From NCBI GenBank assembly GCA_965659745.1, contig CBFHXF010000007.1:1-64000 (forward strand): a stretch of DNA of 64,000 nt. Direction: 5' to 3'. This document shows, one piece after another, positions 1-8,245 of the stretch. The position numbers were made by a program, and so were the translations under genes. The notes beneath the pieces were generated by a model. That model was not told the DNA's origin and made no database searches. It saw only the letters and a list, made by a program, of their open reading frames with translations. The number at the start of each line of letters is the position of its first letter. Position 1 is the stretch's first letter. The DNA is from VMCP01 sp965659745 (GTDB taxonomy: Bacteria; Bacteroidota; Bacteroidia; NS11-12g; UBA955).

Positions 1-194
1 GTATTAGGGTTATAATATGTGACTTCAGCACAATAAGTGCCATCTTCGTAACCGTCAAGATTTGAATAGTATTTTTCAATGTCGTCTGAATCGTGTTCTT
101 TAAAGTGATATTCTTTTTCTTTGCTCTTTATATTATCACATGCAATGTTTAGGACTAGCAAAATAACGAAAAGTGATTTTAGATTTTTTTGCAC
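1..194 (-). CDS. Lipoprotein of unknown function, C-terminus cut by window edge
   Basis: An open frame on the minus strand runs off the left end of the window, so only about the first 64 residues are seen. It opens after an in-frame TAG and has no ATG, so GTG at 194 is the best start. The N-terminus is a short basic segment, a hydrophobic stretch (LFVILLVL) and a lipobox ending in NIAC, so it should be a lipidated envelope protein with Cys at about residue 19. The visible mature part is charged and rich in Tyr, Asp and Glu. A TATTTTTG element lies about 50 bases upstream. No family is recognised. The lipobox and the promoter-like element make a real gene likely, but the full frame is not visible. 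Confidence 0.6.
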   Translation of the reverse strand, partial: MQKNLKSLFVILLVLNIACDNIKSKEKEYHFKEHDSDDIEKYYSNLDGYEDGTYCAEVTYYNPN

Positions 195-718
195 TGCGTC
201 TGTTCTTAAGTAATACTATTGTTTTTAATTCGTTTGAGTACTTCTACAAAAATAGACTTTTTCATTTATCTTATTGCTGCGTTTTTATTCTGTTCTTATT
301 GGTCTAATAAATCTGAGGTTTGGATGTTACATAATTAAAGCCCTTTGTGGGGATTGATTTTACGTTTTGGTTGTGGTACCGGGCCGCTTTTTTGCTACAG
401 ACTAATATTAACAATAATATATTATGGATGTCAATGTTCTTTAACACTTTGTGATGAGCTCTAGTCCTTGTGTGGGAACTAAATTACTGAAAATGTTCAT
501 TTTAGATAAGTTGTAGAAATTGTTAGAATATTGGTTCAATGAAAAGAGTCCTGTTAGAGAAATATACTAGATATTACTTGCCAGGTTATTATAATAAAAA
601 TTGAGGCTTCCTCTATTCTTGCTTTTATTGAAGTGAACTGCAAAGTTGCTTGTAATCTATAGTGGATGAACAGAGTAATCGCTTTGCACTTTCCTCACAA
701 AAGCCGTAACTTCCAACC
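195..718. other. Gene-poor 520-bp gap
   Basis: AT-rich stretch with no open frame that has a credible start and composition. It holds the TATTTTTG element at 247-254 for the leftward lipoprotein. It also holds a locally GC-rich patch (GGTACCGGGCCGC at about 376-388) followed by a T-run, which lacks a convincing hairpin. There is no RNA gene I can recognise. Confidence 0.4.
247..254 (-). promoter_or_regulatory. Bacteroidota -7 element TATTTTTG for the left-edge lipoprotein
   Basis: Read on the minus strand this is TATTTTTG, a full match to the TAnnTTTG -7 consensus of Bacteroidota. It lies 52 bases upstream of the GTG at 194. No clear -33 TTG is seen at the usual distance. Confidence 0.4.
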
Positions 719-1828
719 ATGTTCGCTCATTCACTCTTCCAATCTTTTTTCATTTCCGCCGCACTTCTCGTGCTATCCCTCTCGGCATGTAAACCCGAAC
801 CTGCATTCCCTACCGCCAATACTCCCGACAAATCTCCTTTAGACTCCTTCATCTGTGCCATGGATGTGAGCAGCCTCACCAAAATTTTGAGGAACGGTGA
901 AATCTTCAAGGATTCATCCGGCAAAGCCGTTCGCATATTTCCCTTTTTAAAACAACAAGGAATCAATACCCTCCGCTTTCGCGTTTGGGTAGGCACGCAC
1001 CCCGATTATCAAGCCGATACCATCTTGAAATTAGTACAATTGGCTCGGAAAAGTGGATTCAATATTTGGATCGATTTGCATTACTCCAATACCTGGGCCG
1101 ATCCTGGAAATCAAGAAATTCCCGCCGAATGGAGCCAAACCAATTTGGCAAGCCTGAATTCCCAACTTAAAACGTATACCCAACAAATGATGCGCCTCTT
1201 CAATCCCGATATCATGCAAATTGGCAATGAAATCGAAGGCGGATTTTTATGGCCGCTGGGGCGTTCTTCCGATACCGCTGCCTTTTATTCGTTGCTGCGA
1301 ACGGCGTCAAAAGCCGTGCGACAAGAAAATCCACGTACACCCATACTGCTGCATATTTCGAATTATAAACGGGCCGATTACTTCTTTTCGGAAGTCCAAC
1401 AACACGGAATAGACTTCGATATTGCCGGCGTTTCGTACTATCCCAAGTGGCATGGATACAATTTAGATAGTCTGTTTCAAACCTTAACTCGGGTTTCCCT
1501 CAAAACAAATAAAAGAGCCATTATTGCCGAAAATAGCTATCCCTTTACCTTTTCTTGGGCCGATTGGACGGATAACGTAATGGGGTGGGAGGGCGATTTG
1601 CATCCCAATTATGCGGCTACCACCCACGGACAGTTTCAGCAGGTGCATGACTTGGTAACCGGAGTTCGAAATTTACCCTCGCCTTTAGGCAGTGGATATG
1701 CCTATTGGGAAGGGGTTTGGGTGGCCTCTGAAGGACCCGAATCTAAGGAAGGATCTATGTGGGAAAACCAGGCCTGTTTTGACTTTGCGTTTAAAGCACT
1801 TCCCGTTTGGAACGCCTTCCAACCTTGA
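719..1828 (+). CDS. GH53 arabinogalactan endo-beta-1,4-galactanase, lipoprotein
   Basis: Predicted extracytoplasmic glycoside hydrolase of family 53, which cuts beta-1,4-galactan side chains of pectin or type I arabinogalactan by a retaining mechanism. The N-terminus has a hydrophobic segment and a lipobox (LSAC) with Cys24 as the likely lipidated residue, so it sits on an envelope membrane. The mature part is one TIM-barrel domain of normal length (369 aa in all). Family signatures are GADVS-like CAMDVSSL near 47, LRFRVW at 85-90, DLHYSNTWADPG near 119-130, QIGNEIEGG with acid/base Glu171, and IIAENSYP with nucleophile Glu271. It stands alone, without a SusCD pair or other CAZymes nearby, so no polysaccharide locus is evident. 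ATG 719 is the only start that keeps the signal peptide. Confidence 0.9.
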   Translation: MFAHSLFQSFFISAALLVLSLSACKPEPAFPTANTPDKSPLDSFICAMDVSSLTKILRNGEIFKDSSGKAVRIFPFLKQQGINTLRFRVWVGTHPDYQADTILKLVQLARKSGFNIWIDLHYSNTWADPGNQEIPAEWSQTNLASLNSQLKTYTQQMMRLFNPDIMQIGNEIEGGFLWPLGRSSDTAAFYSLLRTASKAVRQENPRTPILLHISNYKRADYFFSEVQQHGIDFDIAGVSYYPKWHGYNLDSLFQTLTRVSLKTNKRAIIAENSYPFTFSWADWTDNVMGWEGDLHPNYAATTHGQFQQVHDLVTGVRNLPSPLGSGYAYWEGVWVASEGPESKEGSMWENQACFDFAFKALPVWNAFQP

Positions 1829-1858
1829 CCATAAGATAAATTTCCCCCGAGAAAATAA

Positions 1859-1886
1859 AAAAAGCCACCCGATTGGATGGCTTTTT
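1859..1886. terminator. Bidirectional intrinsic terminator
   Basis: AAAAAGCCA and TGGCTTTTT form a 9-bp stem, extended by an inner CC/GG pair, with A- and T-runs on either side. It lies between the GH53 gene and the convergent small exported protein and can serve both. Confidence 0.85.
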
Positions 1887-1905
1887 CATAATTCTAAAGG
1901 AGGAA

Positions 1906-2328
1906 TTAATGACCCACTTTAAAAGAAGTGATCATGTAACCCATTTTGCGGTTTCCTTTGATGCTCAAAACCATTTCAACCGGCTGTGGTCCACGAGTTT
2001 TGTTCGTGATTTGTGTAGCCATTGGTCCTTGCGCATAAAAACAACCCTGAAAGTCAGGGCTTTGCATAAAGTTCACTTTGATTTCTTGTGCACCTCTTGG
2101 TGGGGTACAAGGATCTTGATGTCCGCCCATTCCTGGAGCACCATGGTGCCCTGGACCTGCGTGGCCATGACCTTCTTCAGCACCACCAACAGTTACTTGG
2201 TTAATAGTAACTGGCTTGTTTTCATAGCGCTCTGGGTGATTGGCGAAATCGCCACCTGAAACCGCCATCTGAGAAAATGCAGCGCTGCTTGCGAAAGCTA
2301 CTACTGCGAATAATACTAATTTTTTCAT
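1906..2328 (-). CDS. Small exported His/Gly-rich protein, unknown
   Basis: A 140-aa protein with a standard Sec signal peptide (cleavage after about AAFSQ, residue 20), so it is periplasmic or surface-exposed. The mature chain has a segment at about 30-47 (NHPERYENKPVTINQV) like the opening of small beta-barrel domains. A low-complexity insert rich in His and Gly follows at about 52-70 (GHGHAGPGHHGAPGMGG), then a beta-rich C-terminal half with two Cys (about 74 and 96). The His/Gly insert could bind transition metals; this is inference only. I recognise no named family. The gene stands alone, convergent with GH53, and shares its terminator. Confidence 0.75.
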   Translation of the reverse strand: MKKLVLFAVVAFASSAAFSQMAVSGGDFANHPERYENKPVTINQVTVGGAEEGHGHAGPGHHGAPGMGGHQDPCTPPRGAQEIKVNFMQSPDFQGCFYAQGPMATQITNKTRGPQPVEMVLSIKGNRKMGYMITSFKVGH

Positions 2329-2564
2329 ATTGGTTTTTTTTTATGTTCGACAATAATAATATGAAATTGAGCTTTTACACAATAATTGTATGTTCATTGA
2401 AGTCAATGTTAGAAAAAAGTAGATAAACAACTGCCATTTTGTACAGTTTGTTACATATGTTATTGTGTTGTAAATTAAACATTACCAAGTAAAAGGTAGT
2501 GGTACGCTGCAACAAGGGTATATTTTAAACTAATTCAATAGCGGAGCGTGATTTCAAATAGATT

Positions 2565-2936
2565 TTATGCGATAAATTGAATTGTAAGTCGCTGTAAGAG
2601 CATATTGATTAAGCGTTTGGAGAGCTCGTTTTTGTGGCTCATAAAAAAATCTAACTCGTCTACACTCATAAGCGCCAATACCATTCCTATCATCGTGTTG
2701 CGTAAAATGGCATCTTTTTGCAGTCGCAATTTCACGAAGTCTTCTAGCTCTTTTTTTAATAAAGGAAGGCCCGTTGGGCTCAACTGCAATTTGAAAAATA
2801 GCAACAAAGCATCATTTTGGAATTTTAAAATCGGACGTAAACAGGTGTTTTGAAATTGCTCAATTTCTAATGAGCTGCGCGCTGTATCTAAAGGAATTTC
2901 GCTCCGCAGCGATAATAAAAGTTGGGACCGCGACAT
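2565..2936 (-). CDS. Small conserved Bacteroidota hypothetical
   Basis: A cytoplasmic, mostly helical protein of 123 aa from the ATG at 2936. An upstream in-frame start at 2972 exists, but its extra residues (MGSTYALYFYNC) look non-conserved. The central pattern EIEQFQNTCLRPILKFQND resembles small hypothetical proteins seen across Bacteroidota, some of which carry an unsupported glyoxalase label. No metal-ligand pattern of a glyoxalase is visible here. There is no signal peptide or membrane segment. It is divergent from the HDAC-family gene, with a 190-bp gap. Function unknown. Confidence 0.7.
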   Translation of the reverse strand: MSRSQLLLSLRSEIPLDTARSSLEIEQFQNTCLRPILKFQNDALLLFFKLQLSPTGLPLLKKELEDFVKLRLQKDAILRNTMIGMVLALMSVDELDFFMSHKNELSKRLINMLLQRLTIQFIA

Positions 2937-3125
2937 ACAATTGTAAAAGTACAACGCATAAGTGGAACCCAACCCTATTATCTGTCAATTTGCGATAATT
3001 ACCATTTTTTTCGGGGGAATTTTTCAACACGCCTTAGGGGCTATGAACTTAATTATCGCAACGACAAACATTAATGTCGGATATCAGTTATATCTACACC
3101 CATTAAATACGAATTATTTTCCTCC

Positions 3126-4025
3126 ATGATTAAGATTGCTTTCGATCCCATTTATGCGCATCCCTTGCCGGAAAATCACCGATTTCCCATGCAGAAATAC
3201 GAGCTAATTCCCGAACAATTGATGTATGAAGGCACATATACCCATGCGCATTTTTTTTCTCCTGGAATATGTCCCCAAGAGGTCCTACTGCGCACCCATG
3301 ATGAAGGATATTATCATAAACTCATCAATCAAGAATTGAGTTATAAAGAGCAGAGAACCATCGGATTTCCGCAATCTCCTGAATTGATTCAAAGAGAATT
3401 AATCATCACGCAAGGTACGATCGACGCCTGCACGTTTGCCTTGGAAAGCGGCGTTTCTTTGAATGTCGCCGGGGGGACCCATCATGCGTTTGCCGACAGG
3501 GGAGAAGGGTTTTGTTTGCTAAACGATATGGCCATTGCCGCCAATTGGTTGCTACAGAATAAGGGGGCGACAAAAATTTTGATCATTGATTTGGATGTGC
3601 ATCAAGGAAACGGAACGGCCAAACTCATGCAACACAATTCGCATGTGTTTACCTTTAGCATGCACGGCGCTATGAACTATCCGGCTCGAAAGGAATTGTC
3701 AGATTTAGATATAGGCCTGAAAGACGGTACCCTCGGACCCGAATATTTATCCATATTGTATGATACCCTTCCCCGATTGATTGAGGAAGTAAAACCAGAT
3801 TTTGCCTTTTATTTATCGGGGGTGGATATATTAGAAACCGATAAATTGGGAAAACTGAAAGTCAGTTTAGACGACTGTAAAAGGAGAGATGAATTCGTAT
3901 TCAAGCAACTCAAACAGCATCAAATACCGGTAACGGTGGCTCTCGGCGGAGGCTATTCTCCGAATATCAAAACCATTGTAGAAGCGCATTGCAATACCTT
4001 TCGGCTTGCCGCCTCATTATATTAA
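3126..4025 (+). CDS. Histone-deacetylase-family zinc hydrolase (AcuC/AphA-like)
   Basis: Arginase/deacetylase-fold zinc hydrolase predicted to remove acetyl groups from acetyl-lysine proteins, acetylpolyamines or related amides; the substrate cannot be told from sequence. The catalytic set is complete: GGTHHAF with the His pair 119-120, DLDVHQGNG with zinc ligands Asp155 or Asp157 and His159, SGVD with Asp234, and the GGGY loop at 274-277. The length of 299 aa is usual for the bacterial single-domain class. It has no signal peptide. It stands alone, and its stop overlaps the stop of the convergent exported gene by 4 bases, with no terminator between them. Confidence 0.92.
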   Translation: MIKIAFDPIYAHPLPENHRFPMQKYELIPEQLMYEGTYTHAHFFSPGICPQEVLLRTHDEGYYHKLINQELSYKEQRTIGFPQSPELIQRELIITQGTIDACTFALESGVSLNVAGGTHHAFADRGEGFCLLNDMAIAANWLLQNKGATKILIIDLDVHQGNGTAKLMQHNSHVFTFSMHGAMNYPARKELSDLDIGLKDGTLGPEYLSILYDTLPRLIEEVKPDFAFYLSGVDILETDKLGKLKVSLDDCKRRDEFVFKQLKQHQIPVTVALGGGYSPNIKTIVEAHCNTFRLAASLY

Positions 4026-4948
4026 AAGGTAATTCCCAAACTCACAAACGGAATGGGCCAAAAGGCTTTGCGCTCGTATTCAACATTTGAAATCCATTCT
4101 TGCTTGTTATAGTCATAATACCCATTATCTTCTTCGGTACTATACGCCGCCGATAAGACCCCTACATCTACAAATCCATTTTTTAGGGCATTAATTCGCA
4201 GCGCCGGACCTCCTATAATTGTAGGTTGTGAATTCTGATGTAAAAGCACCCATAGTTCACCAACCAAACTCACCTTGGGGGAAGATTGATACAAGCCGCT
4301 CACCTCTATAATTGGCAGTTGCTCCTTCGAGTCTGTGTAAAATCCATATCCGGTATTCAGGGTAATATTAGCCTCTTTATCGCCATAGGTAATATTAGCG
4401 AATAAAAGTCCGAGCGATTCTTCGTCGCCGTAAAATAATTTACCCAATTGTCCTCCAAAACTCGCATACAGGTTTTCCCCAATTTTGGTACCCACTTTCA
4501 GATTTACAAATGTGGGCATGAGGATTGGGGTGGTGGTCATTCCGATACTAATATTATCGGTAATGCCATATTGGGCCTGAACCAATAAGAAATAAATCAT
4601 ATTCAAATACCCTTCTCCCTGTTTTAATGGAATCGCAGAGGGCGCATACAAATACCGGGTGGGATGTACAATCGGACCTAATGCTTTTGGATTGCGTACC
4701 ATGGTTCTCATTTGCACGGCATAGGTGGGAATGAATACCCGCGTACCGTCGCTTTTTACCACCTGCAGTTCACGTGCATCCTCAAAAACAATACGGCCTT
4801 CTACGGTACCATTTTGGGTTTTGATGCGATAGTAATTGACGGTATCTTTTGAAGAAGATGAGGCTTCTTGTGCATAGATCTGGGGCATTGCAATGAAGCC
4901 CAAAATCAACAGGAAAATGGGCAAAATGGATAGGCCTTGTTTTTTCAT
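4022..4948 (-). CDS. Exported protein, probable outer-membrane barrel, unknown
   Basis: A 308-aa protein from the ATG at 4948; a GTG four codons upstream is possible. The signal peptide is long and ends near IYAQ. An N-terminal domain of about 60 residues follows (YYRIKTQNGTVEGRIV, then FIPTYAVQMR), with the look of a small beta domain that handles 'key = value' type surfaces in Bacteroidota exported proteins. The rest (about 110-308) is a series of alternating amphipathic strands rich in Tyr, Gly and aromatic residues, ending in FVSLGITF, which fits a C-terminal barrel strand. No family name is safe. It is convergent with the HDAC gene and divergent from thrS. Confidence 0.75.
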   Translation of the reverse strand: MKKQGLSILPIFLLILGFIAMPQIYAQEASSSSKDTVNYYRIKTQNGTVEGRIVFEDARELQVVKSDGTRVFIPTYAVQMRTMVRNPKALGPIVHPTRYLYAPSAIPLKQGEGYLNMIYFLLVQAQYGITDNISIGMTTTPILMPTFVNLKVGTKIGENLYASFGGQLGKLFYGDEESLGLLFANITYGDKEANITLNTGYGFYTDSKEQLPIIEVSGLYQSSPKVSLVGELWVLLHQNSQPTIIGGPALRINALKNGFVDVGVLSAAYSTEEDNGYYDYNKQEWISNVEYERKAFWPIPFVSLGITF

Positions 4949-5031
4949 AGCTATTTTCACAAATATAATCTACGGAGTTTGTATTTTTCACATTGTTTAA
5001 ATTGACTTATTTCACGAACTTTGCATTTTTA

Positions 5032-6960
5032 ATGAATTCCGTAATTATAACCCTTCCCGATGGCGCACAGCGCGAGTATCCAATTGGAAGTACTCCCATG
5101 GATGTGGCCCTTTCGATTAGCGAAGGACTTGCGCGTAACGTACTGGCCGCCAAAATTGACGATAAAGTAGTAGATGCCGCAACGCCTTTCACCAAAGATT
5201 CAAATTTGGCTTTGCTTACATGGAACGACACAGACGGAAAGCAAACCTATTGGCACAGCTCGGCGCATTTATTAGCCGAAGCATTGGAAGCACTTTTTCC
5301 AGGTGTTAAATTAGGAATAGGTCCCCCAATTCAATACGGATTTTATTACGATGTAGATTTCGGTGATTACAAATTTACAGATGCCGATTTTGAAAAAGTA
5401 GAATCCAAGATGCGCGAGTTGGCTAAAACCAATTCTGCGTTCGTTCGTAAAGAAGTTGGTAAAGCCGAAGCCGTGGCCTATTTCGAAGAAAAAGGCGATC
5501 CTTATAAACTAGACCTGCTTAAAGATTTAGAAGACGGCAGTATTACCTTTTACCAACAAGGAAATTTTACCGATTTATGTCGGGGTCCTCATATTCCGCA
5601 TACCGGACATATCAAATCGATTAAAGTATTGTCAACCGCTGGAGCTTACTGGCGTGGGGATGAAAAGAACAAACAATTGACCCGTATTTATGCCATTACA
5701 TTTCCCAAAAAGTCAGAATTAGACGCCCATTTGGAAATGCTGGAAGAGGCAAAAAAACGCGATCACCGTAAGCTTGGAAAAGAATTAGAAATTTATACGT
5801 TTGACGATGATGTAGGTCCTGGATTGCCTTTATGGTTGCCCAATGGTGGGGCCATGATCGAAGCCTTAGAATCTTACGCCAAAAAAGTAGAGAGAGAAGC
5901 CGGGTATGACCGCGTGAAATCTCCGCATATTGCTCGTGAAAGCATGTATTTGAAGAGCGGTCACTTACCTTATTATAAGGATAGTATGTATCCTCCGATG
6001 GAAATCGATGGAGTTAATTACTATCTAAAGGCAATGAACTGCCCTCACCATCATAAAATTTTTGCCGCTACTCCTAAGTCCTATCGCGATTTACCGATCC
6101 GCCTTGCCGAATACGGAACCTGCTACCGTTATGAACAAAGTGGTGAACTATTCGGTTTGATGCGCGTGAGAAGTCTTCAAATGAACGATGCGCACATTTA
6201 TTGTACCGAAGCCCAATTTGAAGAAGAATTCCAAAATGTGAATGCTTTGTATTTGAAGCATTTTGAGAAATTCGGCATCGAAAAATATGTAATGCGATTC
6301 TCTAAGCACGATCCTGCTCGTTTAGGCGAGAAGTATATCGACATGCCCGAGCTTTGGATCAAAACCGAGGCGATGGTAAGGAAGGTACTCGACAAAATGG
6401 GTGTGAATTATGTGGAAGTAGAAGACGAAGCCGCTTTTTACGGTCCTAAAATTGATATCCAAGTGTACAGTGCCATAGGTAGAGAGTTTACCTTGGCTAC
6501 CAATCAAGTGGATTTTGCGCAGGCAGATCGCTTTGATTTGTATTTTATTAATGAAAAGAACGAGAAGGAACGTCCGATTATCATTCACAGGGCCCCTTTA
6601 AGTACGCACGAGCGATTTATCGGATTTTTATTGGAACATTATGCCGGACGATTGCCGGTTTGGTTAGCGCCTAAACAAGTTATTGTGCTTCCAATTTCAG
6701 ATAAATACGCCGCATATGGAGATGAAGTTGTTAAATTCCTGAAAAAGCACGATATTCGCGCCTCTATTGATCACAGATCAGAGAAAGCCGGAAAGAAAAT
6801 CCGTGACGCCGAAGTATCTAAGACCCCGTATATGTTAATAGTAGGGGAGAAGGAAGCAGAGGTTCGATCGGTTTCTGTAAGAATGCACGGTGGAACTGAT
6901 TTAGGATTAATGGAATTACAGCAGTTTGCTGATAGAATAATTGATGAAGCCAGTTTATAA
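5032..6960 (+). CDS. thrS: Threonyl-tRNA synthetase
   Basis: Charges tRNA-Thr with threonine. The start at ATG 5032 gives 642 aa, the usual length; the open frame extends 13 codons further up but that part is not ThrRS-like. Domains in order: TGS (about 1-60), N-terminal editing domain with HSSAHLLAEAL (about 76-86) and YGFYYD, class II catalytic core with zinc ligands in AMNCPHHH and motif 3-like RAPLSTHERF, and a C-terminal anticodon-binding domain (about 550-642). It is first in thrS-infC-rpmI-rplT, an order conserved in many bacteria. A weak -7-like AACTTTG ends 8 bases before the start codon, so the leader is very short. There is no room for a T-box or other leader control. Confidence 0.97.
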   Translation: MNSVIITLPDGAQREYPIGSTPMDVALSISEGLARNVLAAKIDDKVVDAATPFTKDSNLALLTWNDTDGKQTYWHSSAHLLAEALEALFPGVKLGIGPPIQYGFYYDVDFGDYKFTDADFEKVESKMRELAKTNSAFVRKEVGKAEAVAYFEEKGDPYKLDLLKDLEDGSITFYQQGNFTDLCRGPHIPHTGHIKSIKVLSTAGAYWRGDEKNKQLTRIYAITFPKKSELDAHLEMLEEAKKRDHRKLGKELEIYTFDDDVGPGLPLWLPNGGAMIEALESYAKKVEREAGYDRVKSPHIARESMYLKSGHLPYYKDSMYPPMEIDGVNYYLKAMNCPHHHKIFAATPKSYRDLPIRLAEYGTCYRYEQSGELFGLMRVRSLQMNDAHIYCTEAQFEEEFQNVNALYLKHFEKFGIEKYVMRFSKHDPARLGEKYIDMPELWIKTEAMVRKVLDKMGVNYVEVEDEAAFYGPKIDIQVYSAIGREFTLATNQVDFAQADRFDLYFINEKNEKERPIIIHRAPLSTHERFIGFLLEHYAGRLPVWLAPKQVIVLPISDKYAAYGDEVVKFLKKHDIRASIDHRSEKAGKKIRDAEVSKTPYMLIVGEKEAEVRSVSVRMHGGTDLGLMELQQFADRIIDEASL

Positions 6961-7498
6961 AGGTAAAAGCCGCCGTAGGGAAGATCCCCACAAAATCAAC
7001 GAACGTATCGTTGCGAAAGAAGTACGTTTGGTTGGTGACAACATTGAAATGGGTATCTACCCCACTGAGAAGGCCATAGAAATGGCCTACGAATTGGGCT
7101 TAGATCTAGTGGAAATCAGTCCCAATGCAGAACCTCCTGTTTGTAAAGTAACCGATTACAAAAAGTTCCTTTACGAACAAAAGAAGAAGCAAAAGGAAAT
7201 CAAAGCAAACGCTGTAAAGCAAGAAATTAAAGAAATTCGTTTCGGTCCGAATACCGATGAGCACGATGTTAATTTCAAGATGAAACACGCCATTGCCTTC
7301 CTTGAAGAGGGAAATAAAGTAAGGGCTTTTGTTTTCTTTAGAGGTAGAACTATCGTGTTTATTGAAAGAGGTATCGATCTTTTAATGAATTTCGCGAATA
7401 AATTAATCGATGATGGCCATGCCAAACTCGAAATGGAGCCGAAGCGAGAGGGCAAAAAAGTTGTGATTATTCTCGCACCCAAGAATGCAAAAAAATAA
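6944..7498 (+). CDS. infC: Translation initiation factor IF-3
   Basis: Binds the 30S subunit, polices start-codon and initiator-tRNA choice and prevents early 50S joining. The 184-aa protein shows the N-terminal domain (KINERIVAKEVRLVGDN, about 18-34; GLDLVEISPNAEPPVCK, about 55-70), the basic linker (KKKQKEIKAN) and the C-terminal domain (IKEIRFGPNTDEHDVN, then VRAFVFFRGR). It overlaps the end of thrS by 17 bases, which suggests translational coupling. ATG at 6944 was chosen; a TTG lies one codon earlier. Many bacterial infC genes use a rare start codon for autoregulation, and here a normal ATG is available. Confidence 0.97.
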   Translation: MKPVYKGKSRRREDPHKINERIVAKEVRLVGDNIEMGIYPTEKAIEMAYELGLDLVEISPNAEPPVCKVTDYKKFLYEQKKKQKEIKANAVKQEIKEIRFGPNTDEHDVNFKMKHAIAFLEEGNKVRAFVFFRGRTIVFIERGIDLLMNFANKLIDDGHAKLEMEPKREGKKVVIILAPKNAKK

Positions 7499-7516
7499 TA
7501 TTTAACGTATACCACT

Positions 7517-7717
7517 ATGCCAAAAATGAAGACCAATTCCAGCGCAAAGAAACGTTTCAAGGTAACGGGCACTGGAAAAGTAAAACGCCGTAAAGCTTTT
7601 TTGAACCATATCTTGACCAAAAAGGCAACCAAACGTAAAAAAGCGCTTGCAAAACCTGCAATGGTGCATGAAAGAGATATGAGCAACGTAAAATTTATGC
7701 TCCGTATCGGTAAATAA
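7517..7717 (+). CDS. rpmI: 50S ribosomal protein L35
   Basis: Small, very basic 66-aa protein of the large ribosomal subunit. The start MPKMKTNSSAKKRFKVTGTG and the R/K-rich middle (KRRKAFLNHILTKK) match L35 along its whole length. It lies 18 bases after infC and 61 bases before rplT within the same operon. Confidence 0.97.
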   Translation: MPKMKTNSSAKKRFKVTGTGKVKRRKAFLNHILTKKATKRKKALAKPAMVHERDMSNVKFMLRIGK

Positions 7718-7778
7718 TAAAAATCATGGCCGGAGCTAACAAGTGCCTTGTGCCGCTCAAGCCAAAAAACTAAATACT

Positions 7779-8129
7779 ATGCCAAGATCAGTAAACCACG
7801 TAGCTAGTAAAGCTAGAAGGAAAAAAACCCTGAAGTTAGCCAAAGGTTACTTCGGAAGACGTAAAAACGTATGGACGGTTGCCAAAAATGCCGTAGAGAA
7901 AGGTTTAACCTATGCCTACCGCGACCGTAGAACCAAAAAACGCGAATTCCGCTCTTTGTGGATCATGCGTATTAATGCAGCCTGCCGCGAACACGGTGTG
8001 AGTTACTCTCAATTTATGGGTAAATTGGGTAACTCCTCTTTGGAAATGGACCGTAAAACATTAGCCGAATTGGCAATGAACGATCCCCAAGGATTTAAAG
8101 CCGTTCTTGATATTGTGATGCAAGGATAA
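7779..8129 (+). CDS. rplT: 50S ribosomal protein L20
   Basis: Binds 23S rRNA early in 50S assembly and in several bacteria also represses the infC-rpmI-rplT mRNA. The start at ATG 7779 gives MPRSVNHVASKARRKKTL and 116 aa, the family length; the frame opens 12 codons earlier at a GTG with no L20 similarity. GYFGRRKNVWTVAKNAVEKG and the RINAACREHGVSYSQFMGKL core are typical. Last gene of the operon, followed by a terminator. I see no clear L20-mimic rRNA structure in the leader. Confidence 0.97.
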   Translation: MPRSVNHVASKARRKKTLKLAKGYFGRRKNVWTVAKNAVEKGLTYAYRDRRTKKREFRSLWIMRINAACREHGVSYSQFMGKLGNSSLEMDRKTLAELAMNDPQGFKAVLDIVMQG

Positions 8130-8147
8130 TCATCCCCTGCACATCTG

Positions 8148-8178
8148 AAAAGGCCGTCGTTTATCGATGGCCTTTTTT
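8148..8178 (+). terminator. Intrinsic terminator of the thrS-rplT operon
   Basis: AAAAGGCC pairs with GGCCTTTT, with extra pairing inside (TCG/CGA), followed by a T-run. It starts 18 bases past the rplT stop. Confidence 0.9.
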
Positions 8179-8245
8179 AGTTAAACGGAACTTGATTATT
8201 TTCGAACCAACTATTTGATCGTTTACTACGTCTGCACTATAACAC

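Noticed and set aside
376..395. Intrinsic terminator at the GC patch
   Set aside because: GGTACCGGGCCGC is followed by a T-run, but I found no stable stem that ends at the T-run.
2565..2936. Glyoxalase label for the small conserved hypothetical
   Set aside because: No paired betaalphabeta-beta-beta metal site is visible; such labels in relatives look inherited.
7171..7686. 171-aa minus-strand frame
   Set aside because: Antisense to infC and rpmI; composition follows from A-rich Lys codons of the real genes.
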